Shown here: positions 1 through 9,825 of the stretch, one piece after another | Numbering within the stretch: position 1 is the first letter of the stretch | How the letters are laid out: each line of letters begins with the position of its first letter | Assembly (NCBI GenBank): GCA_033239525.1 | Contig: BSYO01000016.1 | Coordinates: forward strand, 7,451,045 to 7,515,044 | DNA length: 64,000 nt | Direction: 5' to 3' | Source: Nepenthes gracilis | Taxonomy: Eukaryota; Streptophyta; Magnoliopsida; Caryophyllales; Nepenthaceae | Notes under the pieces: model-generated | What the model was told of the DNA's origin: nothing | What the model saw: only the letters and a program-made list of their open reading frames with translations | Database searches by the model: none | Translations under genes and position numbers: made by a program

Positions 1-604
1 AGTTAATGTAGTTCGGCGTTAAGAAATCCTGTGTATGAAAGAAAAAAAAATTTTATGTCCACCTATTTATTATTAATTTATTTTAAGGCAAGGATTTAGA
101 CTTGACGGCGGCTTTATGTAGTGGAATAAGGTCGCTCCATCACAGAACTAGAGAACATCATTTTCTTCTATATAATGCTTTGAAAGTGGTCAGATTGTTA
201 CTTACTTGAAAACTATTATTGTAACCAAATTTAACTTACAAATAATCATCCCAATTTTCTTTTATTTTTAAAACTAAAGCTTTTAAGATGTTATTCAAAA
301 TTTGAATTATTTACTCTGACTGTTTGTTTATTTGGCAATCATAAGTCATACTAAATTTTAAATTTGTATACAACTCTCGATATAAGCTTTTCAAAAATTT
401 CTATATAAACCTTGGATATCGATATCATATAATTGAATATGAGATCTTATTAAGTCTAACTACTTTATTTATTTACAGTCTTACTAAACAATCCCTCGAA
501 ATGTCATTCTCATGGCTATGATATAGGCTAGCTTGGTTAGCCAATCAATAATCACTCAAATTGTTTTATAATTACTTGATGTTCTCAATAAAATCATTAT
601 AAAA
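1..604 (-). pseudogene. R0 integrase core domain, degraded
   Basis: The minus-strand translation follows the catalytic core of a gypsy integrase. The first catalytic Asp lies in VIIDWLTKLAY at about 526-554. The second motif, SDRDPRF in intact elements, is worn to YRYPRF near 400, so that Asp appears lost. The Glu motif survives as KQSE at about 310-322. Further down, KENWDDYL and GYNNSFQ (about 205-260) match the end of the core, and LYRRK is seen near 165. The frame contains several stops. It continues from 3642 upward after removal of solo LTR S1. No function is possible; it is a fossil. Confidence 0.8.
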
Positions 605-1014
605 TGTGAGATCCCAAAATCAAATAGCTCAAAGTGTTGACCGAAATACAAAATATAGACCGGCTCTTAAGCTTGAAATCTAAACCGGCCACCTTAAGCC
701 TCAACCAAATTCGGTCTTTCCTTAGTACAAAATAAGTCCGGCTCCACCCTTGTTAAATCAAGACTGGGTATGTGAAATGACTGATCAGTTTTGGAATTAA
801 TAGTTGACCGGCAGCTTTGGAAATAAATGATTTTATAAGGAGCAGTTGGCCGGAATAAATTAATACAACTAAAGACAAAAGTAAACTTTAGAATTTAGTT
901 AGAATTCAACTAGGCAGCAACCAAATGGGAAAGGTAAACTAATCTGGTTACTCTCACCTACTATCTGTAAACAAGTACGGGAGTAAGTGACTTACTCCAC
1001 CCAAACCCCTCCTC

Positions 1015-1022
1015 TATATAAA
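1015..1022 (+). promoter_or_regulatory. TATA box of LTR S1
   Basis: TATATAAA preceded by a C-rich stretch (ACCCCTCCTC) and followed within 100 bp by AG|GCAAGT. The same arrangement is seen in S2, S3 and S4, which supports it as the core promoter of the LTR (U3/R boundary shortly downstream). Confidence 0.65.
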
Positions 1023-1288
1023 CCCTGCACTTGTTGGTGCACAGGCAAGCAGAAGAAAGAAGTGACGGGAAAAAAGCTTCAAGACAGTAAAAATCTAGGA
1101 ATCAACTCTCAGGCAAGTTACTTCGGACGCTGTTTTTAGTTCAGTTTTTAGTTCATTTGCAAATATACTGCACTCTGTTTTGCTGCAAGTATTCGGACGT
1201 TAACACGTTTTTAGTTTTTGTTTGAATCTGTTCTAAAGTTCATGACGCCTGTTTTCCTACTTACATGAAATCTGGACCAAAGGTCACA

Positions 1289-1449
1289 ACCGGCATTTGG
1301 CATGTAAAACGAAACTGGCATTTGGCATGTAATATGAACCGACATTTGGCATGTAAAACGAAATCGGAATTTGGCATGTAAAACAAAACCGGCATTTGGC
1401 ATGTAATATGAAATTGGCATTTGGCATGTAAAATGAAACCGGCATTTGC
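1289..1449 (+). repeat. 25-bp minisatellite in S1, about 6 copies
   Basis: Units of about 25 bp built around GGCATTTGGCATGTAAAACG, ending in a partial copy. The reverse complement of the same unit (ATGCCGGTTTCGTTTTACATG) forms the array at 38364-38470 in S2, so the array is an inherited part of this LTR family. Confidence 0.85.
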
Positions 1450-1474
1450 TTGAAATTGAACACGACCTTCTATA

Positions 1475-2480
1475 TGAACTCCGTCCTTTGAGAGAAATGA
1501 ACTTCGGCTTTAATGAACTCCGGCTTTTAATGAACTCCGTCCTTTCGTTGGAAAAAGAACTCTGGCCTTAAAATGAACTCCGGCCTTAATATGAAAATGA
1601 GCTCCGGTTTTGTATAAGAAAATGAGCTCCGGCCTTAATATGAAAATGAGCTCCGGCTTTGTATAAGAAAATGAGCTCCGGCCTTAATATGAAATAAACT
1701 CCGGCTTTAAAAGGAAATGATCTTCGGCTTTTGAACTCCGCTTTTTGTCAAAAAGAACTCCGTCCTTTTGTTGGAAAAAGAACTCTGGCTTTAAAATGAA
1801 CTCCGGCCTTAATAAGAAAATAAGCTCCGTCCTTAATGTAAAATGAACTCCGGCTTTTAATGAACTCTGACCTTAAAATAGACTCCAACCTTAATGTGAA
1901 ATGAACTCCGTCCTTTTGTTGGAAAAAGAACTCCGGCCTTAAAATGAACTCCGACCTTAATGTAAAATGAACTCCGGCTTTTAATGAACTCCGTCCTTTT
2001 GTTGGAAAAAGAACTTCGGCCTTAAAATGAATTCCGTCCTTAATGTACAATGAACTTTGGCTTTTAATGAACTCCCTCCTTTTGTTGAAAAAAGAAGTCC
2101 GGCCTTAAAATGAACTCCGACTTTAATGTAAAATGAACTCCGGCTTTTAATGGACTCCGTCCCTTGAGGAAAATGAATTTTGGCTTTTAAAAGTACTCCG
2201 TCCTTTGAGTAAAAAGCACTCCGTCCCTTTAGTGAAAAGCACTCCGTCCCTTTGAGAAAAAGCACTCCGGTTTCTGTCAATAAAGAACTTTGGCTTTGAA
2301 ATCTGGCTTTTGTTAAAAGAGAACTCCGGTTTCTGTCAAAAAAAAAGAAGAAAAGAAACTCTGGCTCGTATTGAAAATACACTCCGGCTAGTATTGAAAA
2401 TGAACTCCGACTTCGTACTAAAAATGAATTCTGGCTTATATTGAAAATGAACTCCGACTTCGTACAGAAAATAAACTTCG
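1475..2480 (+). repeat. Degenerate 16-20 bp minisatellite (AACTCCGGC/AACTCCGTCC type) in S1
   Basis: About fifty imperfect units built around GAACTCCGGCCTT or GAACTCCGTCCTTT, separated by A-rich spacers of variable length. Two core variants (CCGGC and CCGTCC) alternate irregularly. The same array in reverse complement (GCCGGAGTTC, GGACGGAGTGC) fills S2, S3 and S4. Long open frames across it come from the repeat and are not genes. Confidence 0.9.
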
Positions 2481-2692
2481 GCTTTACTAAAAATGGCTTT
2501 TAAGAAGGAAGTATTTCTGTTTCTGTTATTTTAAAACCCGAAACTGACTGCAGTCCGGATAGATTCTCCGGCATGCCTTAGGACTTTTCAGTGGTAATTG
2601 AGGATAACTCTGTCCATGGAGTTATTTGTGGTCCGACCTGCCGTCGGGGCGTTACGGACAGGGGGAAATTACCGTTACCGTCCTACCGTCGA

Positions 2693-2818
2693 ATGGCATA
2701 TCGTACCGATCCTGTGAGATGGGATACCCATATGACAGTTACTGGCCTACCTTCGGGTGGCATACCGTACCGATCCCGTGAGATGGGATACCCATATGAC
2801 AGTTACCAGCCTTAGATT
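2693..2818 (+). repeat. 64-bp tandem duplication in S1
   Basis: Two copies of a unit containing GGCATA, CGTACCGATCC, GTGAGATGGGATACCCAT and ATGACAGTTAC, with a period of 64 bp (GTACCGAT at 2703 and 2767). The reverse complement is recognisably the 63-bp unit repeated seven times in S3 at 39752-40199. Confidence 0.85.
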
Positions 2819-2928
2819 GTGTGGAGTGAACACAATCTATTCTCGATTATTCGCCCCCTCAGCTAGTAGTGTGTGTGGAGTGAACACAATCTATCCTCGA
2901 TTATTCGCCCCCTCAGCTAGTAGTGTAT
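2819..2928 (+). repeat. 54-bp tandem duplication in S1
   Basis: Two nearly identical units starting GTGTGGAGTGAACACAATCT and containing CTCGATTATTCGCCCCCTCA. Single copies of this block (CCTCGATTATTCGCC, TAGTAGGGTCTACTGG) lie at the same place in the G1 LTRs (13545-13610 and 20900-20960) and, more weakly, in LTR-C. It is a conserved LTR block duplicated only here. Confidence 0.85.
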
Positions 2929-3641
2929 ACTGGTAGGGTCTGTGCCGATATGATATGAAGTATCGTTTACTATTTTACTGATATATTATGTTACTGTACC
3001 GATTTTTGAATATAAAATACCGATTTCCGAATATGAAGTACCGATTATCAAATATGAAATACTGTTTATCGATATGTTATGTTACCGTTTACCGTTTACT
3101 GTACCGATTACCGATTCTGAAGTATTGTACTGTCAAGATATGTTTTCTCTATATCTTGGACTGCATTCTGGTTAACCATTCTATTTATGCATAGTTACAC
3201 GACTGTTCTGCATTATCGTTTTACTACTCATGTGCATGTACCTTGTTAGGCCTTGGCTCACTATTTTATATTTTTTCCCCTACAGATAAAGCTTTAGAGC
3301 TTGTGACTGACGAGTTGGAATGATTAGAGCTTGTCTGAAGGATTATTAAAGACCTCGGAAGCTTATTTTGGAGAAATATTATTATAATGACTTGTTGAAC
3401 TTCTATGGTTAAATATTTTTGGCTGTGTATTCGGAAATGAATATTTTGGAATAAATATGAATGCTTCCGCAAGTATTAGAATAACTTCTACTATACTTTG
3501 CTATACTTATTATGGTTAAAAATATATGGGTCTTAGATGGCATCTGTGATCCTGTGTTGCGCCCAATTGATTTAGTTTGGGTTTTCAATTATGTTATGAA
3601 TGACGGAATCAAAAAAAAAAAAAAAAATCTGTTCCGTCACA

Positions 3642-3900
3642 TAAAATATATAGTTATATATTCCCACTTTTAATTTGGAGTCATCATAAGTTGTAAAAGA
3701 CTCAGTGACTTCTTATATTCAATCTTCACTTGTTAACAAAATCATACACCATTTTACAAAATTGTAATTTTTCTCTTCATGTTTCGTCACCAAACGATTT
3801 TTGAAAAATTTTAGAACACCATATTAATACATAGGTAGATAATGTACTTAGACCAATGTGTATCATTCAAATTTCTCTCTTCAATTCTTCAAATTTGGCT
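3642..3900 (-). pseudogene. R0 integrase zinc-binding (HHCC) region, degraded
   Basis: Minus-strand reading gives HWSKYIIYLCINMVF, then KIVW.RNMKRKI and QVKIEYKKS, then KWEYIT. This matches the gypsy pattern HWSRYTIHPG...FWW.NMK...QQVK...KWE.I.MDFV. The two His positions are partly kept and the Cys pair is only partly kept. Several stops. The frame is cut at 3642 by S1 and resumes at 604. Confidence 0.75.
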
Positions 3901-4139
3901 GTCTATATTTGTTCCTAAAACTTCAAAAATCTATCAGCTCTGATGTTAAAATCTTCTCACAAATTCCTATTCAAGTTTTTGGCTATGTCCACTGATAATA
4001 AGTTGTAAATTTATATTTATTTAATTCTTTTAATTATTTTCAGTATATCTAAAAATATGACAAAATCATACGTGTACCTTAAAAATATCTCTTGATGTTG
4101 CATTCTTTCATGCTATCAAACTTTTGCATTTCTTTAATC
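3901..4139. other. AT-rich spacer of relic R0 without readable motif
   Basis: Lies between the RNase H and integrase zinc-binding parts of R0. Its position corresponds to the poorly conserved RNase H-integrase linker. I see no conserved residues or other feature in it. Confidence 0.4.
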
Positions 4140-4633
4140 TTCAAATGGGCAATCAAATTTATTGTCTTGTAACATAAGATATCTGCTACTGCATTGATCT
4201 ATTTCGGTTGACATAAAATCTCCCAATTATAATCCATTTCTTTTGACTAGTATTAAGTTCCATTTTAGAGAATAAGTATTTTAAACTTTTAAAATTTAAA
4301 TATATTAAAAATCTTTCTTTGTACAAATATTGCCTGAAATTTTTAGTAAAAATGATTGGCTGGTAATTTCATGTCATGGGTAGGGTAATTCTTTTTGTAA
4401 GTCTTCAATTGTCTTAAACAATAAGCAATTATCTTCCCATGGTACATCAGTACACAACCTAACCCATTTTTAGATGGATACCAATAGACGACATATCCCC
4501 CATAATCTTCTAAAATGGCTAAGATCGGGATGGTTGATAGATGGTCTTTTAGCTCTTGAAAATTTCCTTTTCAATTCTTGTCCATGTGAAACTCCATTTT
4601 CTTTTATGATAGAGGAGTCGGCACCATTGCAAT
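4140..4633 (-). pseudogene. R0 RT connection and RNase H domain, degraded
   Basis: Minus-strand reading gives FQELKDHLSTIPILAI, then GLGCVLMYHGKIIAYC, LRQLKTYKKNYPTHDMKL and, further on, ELNTSQKKW. These match the gypsy RNase H sequence [40 protein letters not shown] and KELN.RQRRW. The first catalytic Asp (in DAS/DTSKxGLG) is not clearly kept; PSKNGLG is seen. The frame shifts at least twice and contains stops. It is cut by S6 at 4634. Confidence 0.8.
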
Positions 4634-5787
4634 TGTCACATCTCCATTCCTAATAATGAATATATAAATTTGTTAATCAATAATTAATTTAGATCATATT
4701 TTTAATCCTTATGACTTAAAATTATAATATTTATTCCACAAAAAAATCAAAACATATATCAGAATGTGAACCTATAAATCAAACAAATTAAATAATCCAA
4801 AATAAAATAATGATTTAGACCACATGACTCAAATAAAAGACCTAAAAGTGGCTCCAAATACCATCAATAATCAGGCTCCAATCAAACGTAAAGAAACATA
4901 TTTTAACTAATATTAGATAATTAAAATACGCCAAAATTCATAAATCATATTGAAACATCTTCATCAAGAAATAACATCATCAACTAGAACATAACATAAT
5001 CTAATTTAACCAACATTTTATAATTTAAGCTACAATTTCTTTTCCAAACAATACATTAGCATATTTAACATTCGAACACTCTAAACTATTTCCCAAACAA
5101 TATTAACTTGAGCCTTCTAATCCAGAAGATTAGTGAAACAAAAGTAAGAGTGAGCTAATTGTTTGACAAAATATATCTATATAACTATATGATATATATA
5201 TCAAAGAAACATGTTAAATAATTACATAATCAAAAATCTAAAAAGTCAATAACATCATCTCGGAAGCATATCATGCATAATCTAAAATTGATGCTCAATT
5301 AAACTAAACTATAAAATATATAATCATACTCAAATCTATATTTTTAATATCAAATATACTGAACTTTCAAATACAAAAAACTCGCTCAAATTATGTTAAT
5401 ACACAAAAAGGACTAAAGATCAATGATGACCAAACCAAGAAAGAGTAAACATTGAAACTCAAATAATGAATATTTTTACATAACCAAATATTATAAGGTA
5501 CTATTTAATAATCATACATAGACCGTCTATATGTAATCTTATAGGCATGAATAAATGTCGTTTTTTTTTACTCATGGATGAAAGATTTGACATTTAGTTT
5601 ACTAAGAATATGATAAGCTATATCTGAATATATTCAATCAATTTTATACAATGGATAATAATTAGTTGAATTGAAAGCTCTTCTCAAATACAAATATATT
5701 CTTAGATTTTTTATATTGGAGAAAATGCTTCTTCATTATTAAATCTTATGTAAAGTTTTCTTTTCATATTCCTTCAAATGTATGACA
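4634..5787 (-). mobile_element. S6: short solo LTR (1.15 kb)
   Basis: Begins TGTCACATCT and ends TATGACA, giving TGTCA/TGACA inverted ends. Both sides carry TGCAAT (4628-4633 and 5788-5793), a 6-bp repeat that may be a 5-bp duplication plus a chance base. The RNase H relic R0 resumes on the far side, which confirms an insertion. Orientation is inferred from the TAGCTCACTC plus pyrimidine block read on the minus strand near 5115-5155, which other LTRs carry in U5. Mostly AT-rich; no coding capacity. Confidence 0.7.
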
Positions 5788-5870
5788 TGCAATAACTTTA
5801 TTTCTAAATTTTGAAATATGTAGAAATATTTATATAGAGATCAAGATGTTTCGCGTTAAGTGCCACTTGC
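5788..5870 (-). pseudogene. R0 RT tail (GYYRRF region), degraded
   Basis: The minus strand reads like the segment GLAGYYR.F..NF..IA of gypsy RT, in nucleotide alignment with several small indels, directly joining the sequence beyond S6. The upper boundary is uncertain. Confidence 0.5.
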
Positions 5871-6415
5871 TTATAGGAGCTGAGTTGTAAAGGCTGTCAG
5901 CTATTGAGTTGGAGGAACAACCACTAGGGTGACGCATGACATAACCCTAATTGTTCATTTTCTGTTGGATAATTTTGGATTAACCCACTTGGACCAACCG
6001 TGTTATCTTCTGGATTTTGGGCCAAGGGAACATCCTACCGGGCTTCCATTTTTTGGACCATTCTTCTTTTAGCGGGTTGACTTCCTGCGCTAACCTATGG
6101 GTCGTCATACCTATCACTAGTCCTTATGTTGAGAGGTTTAAATTTTTAACACCTAGCATATTCATTGATGGGACACCAGCTATAGGTCTGCACAAATGTT
6201 CCTTCCCCTGGTAGTCTGCTAATTCACTGCTCAGGTAGGATTTTGGCGGGATTTGATTCAATCCTTTGCAGATAACACTGGCATGGATAATCTCCTTGCA
6301 ATGATTGCTCACTGATCCTTTTTACAACTATAAATGAAGAGGCTCTCTATACCTTGCATCACAAATTGTCTTCACCAGCCTAGAGGTGTGAGAGTTTAGA
6401 GTTAGTATGAGATCC
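5871..6415 (+). other. Left flank of G1: probable LARD-like LTR/leader sequence
   Basis: Non-coding DNA unlike the flanking elements. It ends in a promoter-like segment with ACTATAAATGAAGAGG and continues, across G1, at 22512. Together with the gag-like relic downstream it may be the 5' LTR end and leader of a non-autonomous LTR element. No terminal repeat copy is seen, so this is inference. Confidence 0.35.
6328..6335 (+). promoter_or_regulatory. Possible TATA box (CTATAAAT)
   Basis: CTATAAATGAAGAGGCTCTCT resembles LTR promoters of plant retroelements. It lies about 85 bp before the G1 insertion point. Confidence 0.35.
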
Positions 6416-6911
6416 AGATTTCAGAATATGATAATTATAAATTAATTATGTGGATAGAAATCATACTTAAGTTTAAGAATGTGGAAAATTTTGATACCGA
6501 ATCAAAATGAGGCAAAATGAGCTAAGGAGCGCAAGGTGCTTGTAAGGTACTTATTCCGAGGATACGATTAAAATGAATGGTAAGGTTCTAAACTCCAAAA
6601 TATAGTAATTGGGAGGTAACTAAGTTAAAATAAGTGAATCAAGGTCAAAGAGTATGGAAGGAATCAAATTGAAAAGTTCAAAGATCCGGAATTGGCATAA
6701 TTGGGAACCAAAGTTGTAAACTATGAAATGTTAATTCATGAATAAGATTTTGGATTTTAAATTATGATAATATTGACTTATTAAGATTATATAATCAAAA
6801 GTAGGGTCCAAAAATATGAAGAATTGGGTAAGAAAGGTCAAAATGGGTCCCGAACAGTGAAAACGCCATGTGGGATTGCTGCAGGCTTGACGCGGGCCTG
6901 ACCTCCGCCCT

Positions 6912-6931
6912 CCGTGGGCTCGAGCCCACGG
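6912..6931. repeat. 20-bp perfect palindrome centred on CTCGAG
   Basis: CCGTGGGCTCGAGCCCACGG is its own reverse complement. It lies in the GC-rich promoter-proximal part of S7. Similar CTCGAG palindromes occur at matching places in LTR-C, LTR-D and G4. Confidence 0.85.
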
Positions 6932-7850
6932 CAAGCATAGAATCAAGTAAGGTTGCACTCGCTGTGTGCTTGCCAAGAGCTTAAGTGCGGCCTAAGTAGA
7001 AAAAGCTACGCTCGCGCGCGCTTGAATGCTAACGAGCGTACAAGCCACGTCTAGTTTTTTTTTAATCCGTTGGGGACGCGTTTTGGGGGAAGGAAAAGGC
7101 AATGTTTGTGTAGAGAGAGAGAGAGGAGGGAGAAGAGAGAGAAGCGGCCAAACAGAAGCCTTCGGGACGGATTTCGGCTTCGAGCTAGTTGGAGAAATCG
7201 TTGAGCACGTCGAGACAAGTAATCCATACCATTTTCCTCCGTTTTTGTTGATTTTCATTCGATCACCTTCGGGTATTTTTGTTTCGATACCCAACCCCAT
7301 GTATGTATTTGTGAAACCCATGATTCTAGCATGCATATATATGAATTGCATGTCCAAATTTGAGAAATTTTACCAGATTTTGCCCAAAAACCCCAATTAT
7401 GTTCGTGAAACCCTAACCCCATGTCTGGGTGGTTTTGGTCTCTGATTGTTGTGGTTTTTGCATGAATTAGGACTAGAATATGATTACTCATATCCCCCAT
7501 AAGTTAATTTGTCGATTGGGTACCCAATTTTAGGGAATTATATGAATTTCAATTCGCGAAACCCTAACCCCCCGCCGGGTGGTTTTGAGCTTCAATTTTT
7601 GTGGATTTTTATTTATTTGGGACTAGAATATGATTATGCCCGACTTGGGTAAGTTAATTTTCTGATTCGGTATCCGAATTTGTGAAAATTGGTGGAATTC
7701 GTTCGTGAAGCCTTTAACCCACACCTAGACACCGTTTGAGTTTCAATTTGGGATTTAATGCATAAATTGACTTGGGATTATAGTTACCCATGCCTTGGGT
7801 TTGATAATTTACCCGTTGGATGTTTGAAATATCAAGAATTAATTGATTAG

Positions 7851-7915
7851 TGCACATGTGCACTGTTCACGCGCATGTGCACTGTTCACGTGCACTGTTC
7901 ATGTGCACTGTTCTC
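7851..7915 (+). repeat. Short tandem repeat of CATGTGCACTGTTCA
   Basis: Four to five imperfect 12-20 bp units containing GTGCACTGTTC within S7. Each contains the palindrome GTGCAC. Confidence 0.75.
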
Positions 7916-9825
7916 CCGAGCTAAGTGATAAATTTTGCATGATTTTCATATATTTAATTGTTAATAAAGTTACATATATGATTGCATGTGTTTAATTTCT
8001 TATCTCGAGAACTGTACTCGATGACTAATGATAAAGATAATCGTTTAAGGGAAATCCCAAAAGTTGAATTGGACTCTCCATAATAAGAATTTCCTACGTC
8101 ACAATAATCATATATGCAAATTGAATAATGAAAGGATTTCAATCCAAATGAAAGATTAAGATTGAACAAAGTATGCATAAGGGGAAAAACCTCAATTGAA
8201 TATACGAATGAATTGATTCTCCAATCAGAGTTATTGGGAATGAATTACCCAAATGGAAGATAATAATCGTATGCGTGATCAGCGGGGAGTCCATATTGTG
8301 ATATGGGAAATGTGATATGGAAATATGACTCTCCTGAGTGGAGAAGATGTAAATCGAAATAGATATGGTGGACTTCCCCTCAAAGGAAAGATTAATATTG
8401 AAAGTAGGATCATAGACTTATGCTGTTGGATAGAATTCTCTGGCTTACAACATCCATCACGATGTGAACCCAAGGAATACTTTGCCACGTATTCTGGCCG
8501 TTCGTGGGAACCAGTGATGTTTGTGGTACGTCTTAGGATACTACTGTGGAAGAACGAGGATTACCCTAGTCCCCGGGGGATATGCGGCGAATTGAGATGG
8601 CCGAGTGCTGTAGGCCTAAAATGTAGCTGATGGTCGAGTGCTGCAGACTTAAAATGTAGCCGTGTGCTTTAGAATGTGTGGCAAACGCATTCATTTCCTC
8701 GTTCTCTCACATCGTTGGTTTGTACGGTCTACTAATCTTGGTCCGCAAAAATATTTAATTATATGTAAATCATAATCTAAAAAGGAAAAGTAAACTGTAT
8801 ACCAAAGCATACCTAATCATATTCCTGTGAAATGTATTTTCTTCATGCTTACGTCTTTCTTGTCTATCCTAGTCTATATTGATAATTGTTTAATTATGAT
8901 GTATTTGTTGGGCTTTTTAGCTCACCCTTGCCTCTCCCTGTCTCCAGTTTAGTACAGGTTTGATACCCGACCGGTCTGAGTAGAGGCTAGAAGTGGAATA
9001 AGTATTAGATTTATAAGACCCTATTGAAGACTTAGAACTTGTAGTTAAATTTACGTTTGAATAAAAATGTATAAGTATATAAATATTCTTCTTTTGGAAA
9101 GATTGATGTATACGGTACAAAATGACTGATGATTGGATGCTTAGTTTTCGTTGTGTTGGATTTATTTATACTTCCGTAGGTTGTATATGAATTTGTGATC
9201 AAGTATTTAGTGGCATCTCTTAGATCCAATATGGTAGTTTAGATGTGTTGTGTTGGATCCATGGATGTTATGGCAATTGTGGTCCAGTGTATTGTGTTGT
9301 AGACAAAAATGTCGAATTTGGATAGTTGTCTGCTTGTACAGGTTGTGTACTCGACTACCGCTCGAGCTGTGACAGACCAGCCATATTCCACCACATATGG
9401 CCGCCGTCAAGCCTATCCTTTGCATCATATACAGTATAAATACTAATTAGGTGGACATAAACATTTTTCTTTTCTTTTATATATACCTTCCATCTCGTAC
9501 ACAGGATCGCTTAAAGCCGAACTCCTTGAGTTGGCCTCCAAAGTTTTAGGTTCTTACTTGTCTGGCAAACACAAGATCGGTCGGATATGAAGGTCCCAAA
9601 ACAATCTGAGATGCCACTAGGAATCACAAATTACTCAAATCATTACAACGTATGGAAGCATACTAATATTCATTAACTTTTAGCAATGGAAGTATTTTAC
9701 AAATCAAAACATCAAAAGAGAGTACATTAAGTCTGTTCTTGCCATGATACATAATTTCGGCCAGCTACCCATCCTAGCTCATCCACCTTACTCTCATTTC
9801 CCATCCTCTATAAGCTTCTCATCAT

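Larger units (their letters stand above)
1113..3285 (+). other. Predicted intron inside LTR S1 (GC-AG type)
   Basis: Donor-like CTCAG|GCAAGT at 1108-1118, about 95 bp after the TATA box. Branch-point-like CTCAC with its A at 3260, a pyrimidine tract and CTACAG|AT ending at 3285. The same three signals occur in the same order in LTRs of most other families in the window. AG|GCAAGT is the known consensus of GC-AG introns. The interval holds all tandem repeats of the LTR. Prediction from sequence only. Confidence 0.45.
605..3641 (+). mobile_element. S1: solo LTR (3.04 kb), tandem-repeat-rich gypsy family
   Basis: Begins TGTGAGATCCC and ends TTCCGTCACA, and is flanked by the 5-bp duplication TAAAA (600-604 and 3642-3646), so it is a complete solo LTR left by LTR-LTR recombination. 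It shares its right part (3280-3641), in reverse orientation, with S2 and S3 (35386-43055). That part includes the block with GATCCTGTG about 85 bp before the end, an A-run and the terminal CCGTCACA. It carries a TATA box, a splice-donor-like and acceptor-like pair and four kinds of tandem repeat. It interrupts the integrase relic R0 between its zinc-binding and core parts. Confidence 0.92.
1..5870 (-). mobile_element. R0: decayed minus-strand Ty3/gypsy pol relic, partial, carrying two solo LTRs
   Basis: Read on the minus strand from 5870 down to 1, the pieces outside the two inserted LTRs (S6 and S1) give gypsy pol in correct order: the end of RT, the RT-RNase H connection, RNase H, the integrase zinc-binding region and the integrase core. 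The reading resumes exactly across each insertion once the target-site duplications are removed, so this was one continuous element. Stops and frameshifts occur every few dozen codons. The LTRs of this element are outside the window or not recognisable. Family level (Ty3/gypsy, chromovirus-like) is inferred from the motif order and wording. The upper boundary near 5870 is approximate. Confidence 0.8.
6541..9345 (+). mobile_element. S7: solo LTR nested in the G1 5' LTR, degraded 3' end
   Basis: Begins TGTAAGGTAC directly after G1 sequence. Has a GC-rich U3 with CTCGAG palindromes, a donor-like position worn to GAG|ACAAGT (7215), a branch-point-like AGCTCACCC and acceptor CTCCAG at 8947, and an ATCCAATATGG block near 9224. 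The end is not canonical: the last CA is at 9339-9340, while the G1 homology resumes near 9346. The flanks GTGCT (6536-6540) and GTACT (9346-9350) agree at four of five bases. No coding region. Confidence 0.7.

Noticed and set aside
7026..7445. 139-codon open frame as a gene
   Set aside because: Lies in S7 across the promoter-proximal region; similar leader sequences occur in LTR-B, LTR-D and G4 without an open frame, and no motif is visible.
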